Positions 49,659 through 56,619 of a stretch of DNA of 56,619 nt are shown one piece after another (the stretch's first letter is position 1; every line of letters begins with the position of its first letter). The notes beneath the pieces were generated by a model. It did not search any database. It had not been told where the DNA came from and saw nothing but the letters and a program-made list of their open reading frames with translations. This stretch comes from CAYTTA01 sp964440655 (GTDB lineage: Bacteria; Bacteroidota; Rhodothermia; Balneolales; Balneolaceae), in assembly GCA_964440655.1 (NCBI GenBank), contig CAYTTA010000008.1, positions 1 through 56,619 on the forward strand. The letters are read 5' to 3'. Made by a program: the position numbers and the translations under genes.

Positions 49659-51305
49659 TCAAACCGTCTCTCCCGCCTTCTCCACCCGGGACGTCGCCCC
49701 GGATGCAGCGTGCTCCAGGGCAGCTCCGACAAATGCGATGAAGAGCGGATGGGGGCGATTGACGGTGCTTTTCAATTCCGGATGAAACTGGGTCCCGACA
49801 AACCAGGGATGATCGGGCAGCTCGACAATCTCCACCAGATCGCGCTCGGGGTTGATTCCGGTCATTCTCATCCCCTTCTCTTCAAGTGCCGGCCTCAGTT
49901 CATTGTTCAGTTCATAACGGTGGCGATGCCGCTCATGGATCAGCTCCTTGCCATAGGCTCGCCAGGCATTGGAGCCGGGTTCGACACGGCACTCATAGGC
50001 ACCCAGCCGCATCGTCCCCCCCGTCATCTCAAGATCCTTCTGGTCCGGCATCAGGTCAATGACCGGGAAAGAGGTTTCCGGGTCCATCTCGGTGCTGTTT
50101 GCATCGGAAGCCCCGCATACATTGCGTGAAAATTCGATCACGGCACACTGCATCCCGAGACAGATTCCGAAGAACGGAATTTCCGTCTCCCGTGCAAAGC
50201 GGACCGCTTCTAGCTTGCCGTCCACACCCCGTTCGCCGAATCCTGGAGCCACGAGAACCCCATGAACGTTCCGGAGCTTCTCCGCCACATTCTCCCGGGT
50301 CAGATTGTCGGACTGGACCCACTCGATCACCACCTCGCTGTCATTGACCGCGCCACCGTGGATGAGTGCCTCGATGATCGATTTATAGGCATCGTGATGC
50401 TCCACATATTTTCCGATCAGAGCGACGCGGACCGAGTGGCGGGGATTGTTCACCTTGTCGACAAACTCCCGCCACTGTTTCAGATCGGGCTCCCCCGCCT
50501 CCAGGCCCAGCTTCTCGATGACCCGTGCGTCCAGACCCTCCTTCTGCATTAGCAGGGGGACCTCGTAGATGGTGCCGGCATCCATCGAGGAGATCACATC
50601 CTCGATCTCCACGTTACAGAACTGGGCAATCTTGCGGCGGATTCCCGTATCGAGCGGATATTCCGATCGGCATACCAGAAGATCGGGACTCAGACCGCTT
50701 TCCGAGAGCAGTTTGACGGAGTGCTGGGTGGGTTTGGTCTTCAGCTCCCCGGCCGCCGCCAGATAGGGGACCAGGGTAAGATGGATCGAGAGGGTGTTCT
50801 TCTTTCCCACATCGTAGCGCATCTGGCGCATCGCTTCGATATAGGGGAGGCTTTCGATGTCGCCCACCGTGCCGCCGACCTCCACGATCACCACATCGTA
50901 ATCGCCCGATTCGCCAAGCTTCAGAACATGGGATTTGATCTCATCGGTGATGTGTGGAATGACCTGAACGGTCTTTCCCAGGTAGACCCCCTGCCGTTCC
51001 TTGTTGATGACATCAAAATAGATGCGGCCGGTGGTGACGTTGTTCTCCTGTGATGTCCGGATGTCGAGAAACCGCTCGTAGTGGCCCAGATCCAGGTCGG
51101 TCTCCGCGCCGTCGTCCGTAACAAAGACCTCCCCATGCTCATAGGGATTCATGGTCCCGGGGTCCACATTGATGTAGGGATCGAGTTTCTGAATGGTGAC
51201 ACGCAGTCCCCGGGCCACCAGAAGCCGCCCCAGAGATGCACAGATGATGCCTTTTCCCAGAGAAGAAGTAACCCCACCGGTTACAATAATGTATTTTGTG
51301 GCCAT
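49659..51305 (-). CDS. pyrG: CTP synthase
   Basis: The 548-residue enzyme aminates UTP to CTP. The amidoligase domain begins YIIVTGGVTSSLGKGI and has MNPYEHGEVFVTDDGAE. The class I glutaminase domain holds the nucleophile in FFGICLGMQ, and TQFHPE carries the catalytic His-Glu pair. The frame extends to 51386 but the ATG at 51305 fits the family length. It is the first gene of a long minus-strand run; no promoter was placed in the 200-bp spacer upstream. Confidence 0.96.
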   Translation of the reverse strand: MATKYIIVTGGVTSSLGKGIICASLGRLLVARGLRVTIQKLDPYINVDPGTMNPYEHGEVFVTDDGAETDLDLGHYERFLDIRTSQENNVTTGRIYFDVINKERQGVYLGKTVQVIPHITDEIKSHVLKLGESGDYDVVIVEVGGTVGDIESLPYIEAMRQMRYDVGKKNTLSIHLTLVPYLAAAGELKTKPTQHSVKLLSESGLSPDLLVCRSEYPLDTGIRRKIAQFCNVEIEDVISSMDAGTIYEVPLLMQKEGLDARVIEKLGLEAGEPDLKQWREFVDKVNNPRHSVRVALIGKYVEHHDAYKSIIEALIHGGAVNDSEVVIEWVQSDNLTRENVAEKLRNVHGVLVAPGFGERGVDGKLEAVRFARETEIPFFGICLGMQCAVIEFSRNVCGASDANSTEMDPETSFPVIDLMPDQKDLEMTGGTMRLGAYECRVEPGSNAWRAYGKELIHERHRHRYELNNELRPALEEKGMRMTGINPERDLVEIVELPDHPWFVGTQFHPELKSTVNRPHPLFIAFVGAALEHAASGATSRVEKAGETV

Positions 51306-51509
51306 GAAAAATCTGGGGTTGGTTGATGGATAGAGAAAATAGCAGGTTCCCCATTCCCATTCAAACGGAGGGGACCGGCGGGTCATACCCTTCCTGCCGG
51401 AGCCTGGGCGCGCACCCGGTCAGAAACGGTGCAGATGACGGATCTGTCTGCGTGGCAGCTGGTTCAGTAAGGGAGTGACGGATAAAACCCGGAGCAGCAG
51501 GCAGAAATG

Positions 51510-51857
51510 TCAGTTCCTGAATTCGATGACCCTTCGGATGGCCTGTCGCGTCAGGGAATCAAAAACCCGTATATTGTGCCAGATTCGCCATGCGCACCAG
51601 AATCCGGCCAGGGTTGCGATGCTGCCGAGGATACTGAATATCAGGGAGAGCCAGACTGGGCGGATAAGCTGGAGCACCCCCAGAACCATCACTCCCAGTC
51701 CCAGAAGGATCTGGACGGCCGTTCCCGCAATCTGAAGAATGATCTCCGGAGTGAGTGAGAAACGGAATCCGGAAATCCGGGATCCGGGATCGCGGTTGCG
51801 GATGGCCAGCATCAATTTATTCAGATCATCCCTTTTCTCTTTTGGATCGCCAATCAT
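51510..51857 (-). CDS. Small two-helix membrane protein, unknown
   Basis: The product is about 115 residues and I do not recognise its family. It has a basic N-terminal cytoplasmic part (1-38), hydrophobic segments at about 42-64 and 69-91 separated by a short RPVW turn, and a basic C-terminus (92-115). Charge distribution suggests both ends are cytoplasmic. Start ATG at 51857 has a weak AAGG upstream; a later ATG at 51812 is possible. Only 21 bp separate it from the divergent rlmB start. Confidence 0.6.
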   Translation of the reverse strand: MIGDPKEKRDDLNKLMLAIRNRDPGSRISGFRFSLTPEIILQIAGTAVQILLGLGVMVLGVLQLIRPVWLSLIFSILGSIATLAGFWCAWRIWHNIRVFDSLTRQAIRRVIEFRN

Positions 51858-51878
51858 GATCGTACCTTCTTTATCAGT

Positions 51879-52649
51879 ATGACAGATAACTATATATATG
51901 GCAGAAATCCGCTTCTGGAACAACTCGCGAAAGAACCGGAGAAGGTAGAGAAAATCTTTCTCCGGGAGAATCTGCGCGGATCCCGTGTGAATGATATTCT
52001 TGGACTTGCTTCCCAGAACCGGATCCCCGTCTCATTTGTTCCCGGAAGCCGTCTTCGCGAAATGGTCGGGCCGGTGAACGATCAGGGTGTTGTGGCACAG
52101 TTGAGTGCAGTAGGCTATCTCGATCTCCATGAGTGGCTCGACTCGATCGACCCCGGGCCGGACACAGCCATCCTGTTGCTGGACGAGATCGGAGATCCCC
52201 ACAACTTCGGCGCGATCCTGCGTTCTGCCGCCGCGGCAGGAATGGCGGCGGTTCTGGTGCCGAAACACCGGCAAGCCCCGATCAGCGCGACCGTCGTCAA
52301 AACCTCGGCCGGAACCGCCGGAAGGATCCCTGTAATCCGGGTCGGCAATCTGAACCAGACCATCCGCATGCTGCGTGATCATCGCTTCTGGATCGCCGGC
52401 CTGGATGCCGGGGCGGAGAGGGTGCTCTGGGAGATGGAGTCCGATGTGCCGATGGCGATCGTCATCGGAAACGAACACCAGGGGATCCGTCGGAAGACGG
52501 CCGAACTTTGCGACTTTCTCTACTCCATTCCGATGCACCACGGGGTGGAATCCCTGAACGCATCGGTCAGTGCCGCTCTTGCCTGTTATGAATGGAGAAG
52601 GAAGCGCGACGGTTCTCTTCAGAAGGGCCAGCGTGGCCGGTCCGGCTGA
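51879..52649 (+). CDS. rlmB: 23S rRNA (guanosine-2'-O-)-methyltransferase RlmB-like (SpoU/TrmH family)
   Basis: The 256-residue SPOUT enzyme has an N-terminal substrate-binding domain starting YIYGRNPLLEQL and the three knot motifs LDEIGDPHNFGAILRSA, IVIGNEHQGI and SLNASVSAAL. RlmB methylates G2251 in E. coli 23S rRNA; the exact target here is assumed by homology. ATG follows ttatcagt without a clear ribosome binding site. The C-terminus ends in a short Lys/Arg/Gly tail. Confidence 0.88.
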   Translation: MTDNYIYGRNPLLEQLAKEPEKVEKIFLRENLRGSRVNDILGLASQNRIPVSFVPGSRLREMVGPVNDQGVVAQLSAVGYLDLHEWLDSIDPGPDTAILLLDEIGDPHNFGAILRSAAAAGMAAVLVPKHRQAPISATVVKTSAGTAGRIPVIRVGNLNQTIRMLRDHRFWIAGLDAGAERVLWEMESDVPMAIVIGNEHQGIRRKTAELCDFLYSIPMHHGVESLNASVSAALACYEWRRKRDGSLQKGQRGRSG

Positions 52650-52700
52650 CCGTTCACCCGCGTCGTAACCTCTGCGGACGTGCCAATAGCTCACAAACGG

Positions 52701-52731
52701 TTGTGCACCATTGTCATAAACTCTGTATGAT
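52701..52731 (+). promoter_or_regulatory. Possible promoter of the AsmA-like gene
   Basis: TTGTGC (52701-52706) and TATGAT (52726-52731, five of six to TATAAT) with a long 19-bp spacer, in a 109-bp spacer after rlmB. The gene starts 27 bp further on. The spacer length lowers confidence. Confidence 0.35.
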
Positions 52732-52758
52732 CTCACGAAACCACACAATCCCACTGAT

Positions 52759-55700
52759 ATGAAACGGTTTCTTCAGATTCTGGCAGGTTTTCTTCTTGTA
52801 CTGATTCTTCTGCTGGTCGGCCTCAATCTCTGGTTCACCGACGAACGGCTCCGGGAGATGATCCTCCCTGCCATCCGGGAATCGGTCGGAACGGAGGTGG
52901 AGATCGGGGAGCTCTCCATCACCTTTTTCCGCACTTTCCCCCGTCTGGGCCTGCAGATGCAGGAGTTCCGGCTCCCGGATGAGCAGAACGAGACAGTGGC
53001 CACATTCGACCGGATGATCGTGGCGGTCCGGCTCTTTCCCCTTCTGAAGAAAGAGATCTCCATTTCACGGCTGGAGATCGACCGGCCGCAGATTTTCTAC
53101 CAGGTGCGGGCGGACTCGACAACCAATATCGATTTCCTCCTCTCCGAAGAAGAGTCCGAAGCTTCCGAGAGCACCATGACCATTCGTATTCCCCGGCTTC
53201 TTATCCGGGACGGAAGCATCCATTACACCGATATTCCGGGAGAGATGCAGGTCGATGCGACCGGACTTCAGACGGAGATCGGACTCGATTTTGACGAGCT
53301 GATCGGCTCCGAACTGGACGCATCGCTCGAATCCCTCTCGGTCCGCAAAGGAGAGAGCCGGCTGCTGGATGGTCTCTCCCTCCGGCTCAGACAGACCTCG
53401 ACCGTCGATCTGGAGCAGGAGATTGTAACCATCTCGGAGGGAAGTCTCTCGATCCGCGGGTTCACTCTCGATCTTGACGGTACCTTCCGTGAGTGGGGCA
53501 GCGAGACTCCTTCTGCCGAACTGCGGTTCCGCTCCTCGGCGGACAATTTCGGCGAGCTCCTTCAACTTGCCCCTCCGGAACTGGAGGAACACCTGCAGGG
53601 GATCGAATCCGGCGGCAAACTGCAGCTCGAAGGGGAGATCCGGGGGATTCTGGATGGCGAGGCGATTCCGCAGTTCCAGGTCACCGCCCTCATCGAGGAT
53701 GGATTCCTGCGCAGTCCCGATCTTCAGCAGCCGATCGAGGGAATCCGAACGGAGCTCCAGGCCGACAACAGCGAACTGAATCTGCGTCATTTCTCTGCAC
53801 GCACGGCAGGAAACCTGCTTGAAGCCTCCGGACGGGTGGAGAACCCGCTCGAAGAGGACGCCCCCTTCTCCTTCCTCATCAGCGGGGATGTCGACCTCTC
53901 GACAGTGGCTCTGCTCTATCCCATTGACAGTGCCGGAATAGAGAGGCTCTCCGGAATGCTATCCGTCGATCTTGACCTGGCCGGAACGCTGGATGAGCCG
54001 GAAGAGGCACAGTTCAGCGGGACGATGAGTCTGCGGGACGGATTGCTGAAATATTCCGAGGTGCCACGGCCGATCGAGAATCTGAATGTGGAACTGGATG
54101 CCGCCCGCGAGCAGATCACCATCCGATCCGCCTCCCTTACCGCCCTTTCCAACCGCTTTTCCCTGTCGGGGAACGTGACCGCCCCCCTCTCGGACCATCC
54201 CGGATTTGATCTTCAGGCAGAGGCGGAGCTCGATCTGGGAACTCTTCGCGAATTTTATCCCATCGATGAGGATACCCTCCGGCTTCGAGGCACCCTGGCG
54301 GGTTCCGCCCGTCTGAGGGGGAGCACCGAAGATCCCGTCTCCGCGCTCCGGCAGGCGAGTCTTTCACTGACCGACGGATATATCGAACACCGTCTTGCCG
54401 GTCAGCCTCTTGAGGAGGTCACTCTTGTCGCGACGGTCGACGGTCCGGAGCTCCGGATCCGCGAGGCGGGATTCCGGACCGGTTCCAACACACTCGAAAT
54501 GAACGGGACGGTGCAGAACTGGCAGGAAGAGGAGCCGCTCTTTGATCTTGCAATCCGTGGACTGGCCACGCTCTCCGACCTCTCTGAATGGTATTCCCTC
54601 GAGCCCTGGATCAATCAGCTGACCGGTGAGGCGGAGATGGATCTCCGCGCGCAGGGCCCGGCGGGCGACCCGACCCGCATCCGGCTCGACGGCTGGATGG
54701 AGCTGAGGGATGTCTTTGCGGACGGTGACTCCCTGGGACTGCCGGTGAGCAATCTGGAAGGTCTCCTGACGGTCCGACCGGATGCCATGAACCTGGAGAG
54801 GTTCACCATGTTCTACGGGATGTCCGACTTTACTCTGGAGGGAGAGCTGAGCCGTTATCTCGGATTCCTGGAGGAGAACCCCGATCCGACCCCCGCTCTT
54901 TCCGGAAGCTATCACAGCCGGATGCTCAATCTGGATGAGATGATCGACTGGGATGAAGAGAGTGAGGATGAGCCGATCCATATCGAGCTTCCGAACCTGA
55001 CGAGCAGAGTCCAGGCCCGGATCGATACCTTGCTGCTTTTCGGCCTCCCGATCACGGAGATTCAGGGAGAAGCCCGCACCACCCCGCAGGACATCCGGAT
55101 TGAAGAGGCGAGTGCCCGCATGCTGGATGGAACAGCCGAAGGGGATCTGCTCTGGGAGGTGCCGCAACCGGACCGTACACGAATCACTTTCTCCGGCGAG
55201 CTGAATGGTGTACAGGTGGATGCCTTCTTCCGGGAGTTCCCCATTTTCGGTTCCAACAGCCGCCTGGAACAGAATCTTACCGGAGCATTCAGCGCCACGG
55301 TGGAGTATGCCACAGAGCTGAATGAACTGATCCTTCCGGAGATCGGCACGACCGAGGCGTCCGGCAGTTTCGGAATGACCCGGGCACGGATGCAGGGCCA
55401 CCCCATCCAGAATCAGCTGGCCGATTGGCTCGGGGCACCCGAACTCCGCTCGCTGGCCCTGGATGAGTGGACCGCGCGCTTCTCCATACACCAGTCGGTC
55501 CTTCAGTTGAACGACCTCCGGCTTACCAGTGAGAATATCGGACTGGAACTGGAAGGAACGCAGCATCTCGAGACCGATGAAATTGACTTCACCGCCAATC
55601 TTCTGCTGCCCGCACGTTTCCGCAGGGGACTCGCCTCCGTTCTTTCGGGGCAGGTGGTCGATGCACTGACACGTGAGGACGGGATCATCTCCGTACCGGT

Positions 55701-55827
55701 CCGTATCACCGGCACCATGGCAAGTCCCGGCATCGCCCCCGACCAGGGGGTTCTGGAGAATCTGCTGCGGGATACCGTACAGGAGCGGGGAAGGGATCTG
55801 CTCAGGGGGCTCTTCAACCGGAACTGA
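52759..55827 (+). CDS. Large AsmA-like / DUF748-type envelope protein
   Basis: The 1022-residue protein has one N-terminal membrane anchor (about 4-26) and a very long periplasmic part of repeating beta-rich segments. The N-terminal part, VEIGELSITFFRTFPRLGLQM, is typical of AsmA/TamB-like proteins. Multiple repeats of the pattern (L/I)xGxLxxDLxLxGT occur, and an AsmA_2-like C-terminus has GMTRARMQGHPIQNQLADWLG and LEGTQHLETDEIDFTANLLLP. Relatives form bridge-like lipid-transfer proteins between the two membranes. The exact member cannot be named. It stands alone between rlmB and lgt. Confidence 0.8.
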   Translation: MKRFLQILAGFLLVLILLLVGLNLWFTDERLREMILPAIRESVGTEVEIGELSITFFRTFPRLGLQMQEFRLPDEQNETVATFDRMIVAVRLFPLLKKEISISRLEIDRPQIFYQVRADSTTNIDFLLSEEESEASESTMTIRIPRLLIRDGSIHYTDIPGEMQVDATGLQTEIGLDFDELIGSELDASLESLSVRKGESRLLDGLSLRLRQTSTVDLEQEIVTISEGSLSIRGFTLDLDGTFREWGSETPSAELRFRSSADNFGELLQLAPPELEEHLQGIESGGKLQLEGEIRGILDGEAIPQFQVTALIEDGFLRSPDLQQPIEGIRTELQADNSELNLRHFSARTAGNLLEASGRVENPLEEDAPFSFLISGDVDLSTVALLYPIDSAGIERLSGMLSVDLDLAGTLDEPEEAQFSGTMSLRDGLLKYSEVPRPIENLNVELDAAREQITIRSASLTALSNRFSLSGNVTAPLSDHPGFDLQAEAELDLGTLREFYPIDEDTLRLRGTLAGSARLRGSTEDPVSALRQASLSLTDGYIEHRLAGQPLEEVTLVATVDGPELRIREAGFRTGSNTLEMNGTVQNWQEEEPLFDLAIRGLATLSDLSEWYSLEPWINQLTGEAEMDLRAQGPAGDPTRIRLDGWMELRDVFADGDSLGLPVSNLEGLLTVRPDAMNLERFTMFYGMSDFTLEGELSRYLGFLEENPDPTPALSGSYHSRMLNLDEMIDWDEESEDEPIHIELPNLTSRVQARIDTLLLFGLPITEIQGEARTTPQDIRIEEASARMLDGTAEGDLLWEVPQPDRTRITFSGELNGVQVDAFFREFPIFGSNSRLEQNLTGAFSATVEYATELNELILPEIGTTEASGSFGMTRARMQGHPIQNQLADWLGAPELRSLALDEWTARFSIHQSVLQLNDLRLTSENIGLELEGTQHLETDEIDFTANLLLPARFRRGLASVLSGQVVDALTREDGIISVPVRITGTMASPGIAPDQGVLENLLRDTVQERGRDLLRGLFNRN

Positions 55828-55892
55828 CACCCGGTTTCATTCTCTGACCCCCTTTTGTATCTTGGGCCGTTTCCCAAAACCAATTTGAATAC

Positions 55893-56619
55893 ATGCCGTC
55901 CAGCCAGGGATATTTTGTCTGGGACATCGACCCGGTGATCTTCACGATCCCTCAATTCCGGCTCCCCGTTCCTCTCTCCATCTGGGGACTGATTGCAGGA
56001 GCCGTGCTTCTCTATTTCGCCTGGCAGAAGTGGATTCCGCAGGATGAGAAGGCGCGCGCGGCCCTCCCCTTCTGGAAACCCTGGGGGATCGTGCTGGGAT
56101 CACTTCTCATCGGCCAGATCCCCTTCCTTTTTCTGGGAGGTCCCGCCATCGAGACCTTCGGCCCTATCCAGCCCCGCTACTACGGGCTGATGTTTGCCTG
56201 TGCCTTCATCTTCGGGTATCTGGTGGCTGCCCGTATTTTCCTGCAGGGGGGAAGAACCCATGAAGAGATCGACCGCCTGCTGATCTACATCCTGGTGGCT
56301 ACGGTGGTTGGAGCACGGCTCGGTCACATCATCTTCTACGACCTGGAGTACTACCTGCGGAACCCCCACCTTATTCCTGCAATCTGGAGAGGAGGACTCG
56401 CCTCGCACGGAGCCGCCATCGCGATCATCCTGGCCATGTGGCTGTATGTGAAAAAGACCCCCCGGATCTCTTTCTACTGGCTGGCCGACCGTGTGGTCCC
56501 CTCTGTCGCCCTGGGAGGGATGTTTATCCGGATCGGAAACTTCTTCAATTCCGAGATTCTGGGAAAGGCAACCGATCTCCCCTGGGCGATCATCTTTCCC
56601 CGGGGACATGTGGAGAATC
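55893..56619 (+). CDS. lgt: Prolipoprotein diacylglyceryl transferase (3' end cut by the window)
   Basis: The first 242 codons are present and the frame runs off the right edge. Lgt attaches diacylglycerol to the lipobox Cys of prolipoproteins. Motifs seen are GARLGHIIFYDLEYY, GGLASHGAAIA and the Lgt signature MFIRIGNFFNSEI. The usual N-terminal RxYGLxFA segment is found at RYYGLMFA, but about 80 residues with extra hydrophobic segments precede it. The start is ATG at 55893. A TATCTTGG element at 55859-55866 resembles the Bacteroidota -7 box. Confidence 0.88.
   Translation, partial: MPSSQGYFVWDIDPVIFTIPQFRLPVPLSIWGLIAGAVLLYFAWQKWIPQDEKARAALPFWKPWGIVLGSLLIGQIPFLFLGGPAIETFGPIQPRYYGLMFACAFIFGYLVAARIFLQGGRTHEEIDRLLIYILVATVVGARLGHIIFYDLEYYLRNPHLIPAIWRGGLASHGAAIAIILAMWLYVKKTPRISFYWLADRVVPSVALGGMFIRIGNFFNSEILGKATDLPWAIIFPRGHVEN

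Noticed and set aside
55862..55877. TTGGG-N6-CCCAA as a terminator before lgt
   Set aside because: The stem is only 5 bp with no T tract and overlaps a possible promoter element.

Overview
The window is a GC-rich chromosomal segment from a Gram-negative bacterium, most likely of the Bacteroidota / Rhodothermota / Balneolota group. This rests on the uppS-bamA-ompH-ompH-ompH block, a GldE-type CBS protein, an FtsZ tail ending in PAFLR..., DAP-type murein genes and the PdxB route to vitamin B6. The assignment is inferred from gene content; no marker tree was made. It is a core housekeeping region with no phage, insertion sequence, CRISPR array, tRNA or rRNA visible. One 100-base run of N at 30470-30569 marks an assembly gap inside a tandem repeat.

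Layout. 1-16020: a mostly overlapping dcw (division and cell wall) operon, mraZ-rsmH-ftsL-ftsI-murE-mraY-murD-ftsW-murG-murC-ftsQ-ftsA-ftsZ, headed by a promoter and three MraZ boxes; murF and ddl are absent from it. 16200-19250: a small membrane protein, an AI-2E family exporter with a Ser-Ser-Pro minisatellite, and a Tat-exported TIM-barrel protein. 19270-28000: pheA and gldE (minus), pdxB (plus, probably leaderless), tatD and an N-acetylglucosamine-kinase-like gene (minus), then recA-recX-AI-2E exporter (plus). 28138-30354: a purN-purH fusion. 30355-30888: a 75-bp tandem repeat and the gap. 30889-36542: the elongasome operon mreB-mreC-mreD-mrdA-rodA. 36655-38493: rnhB and a divergent VWA protein. 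38591-51305: a long minus-strand run, in transcription order pyrG, NUDIX, nadE, mltD-like, PHP, ribH, uppS, bamA and three Skp/OmpH chaperones. 51510-56619: a small membrane protein, rlmB, a large AsmA-like protein and the start of lgt.

Together the genes make meso-DAP peptidoglycan precursors (MurC, D, E, G, MraY), the undecaprenyl carrier (UppS), both SEDS/PBP polymerases (FtsW-FtsI for division, RodA-PBP2 for elongation) with their scaffolds (FtsZ/A/Q/L, MreBCD), a murein hydrolase, and outer-membrane assembly factors (BamA, Skp, AsmA-like, Lgt). Nucleotide and cofactor genes (purNH, pyrG, nadE, pdxB, ribH) are interleaved.

The most unusual signal is between mraY and murD: a 14-bp tandem repeat forms a chain of ATGA-overlapping minicistrons that runs from the mraY stop to the murD start. 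Several other spacers also carry short tandem repeats with unrelated units (10, 9, 15, 18, 28 and 75 bp).
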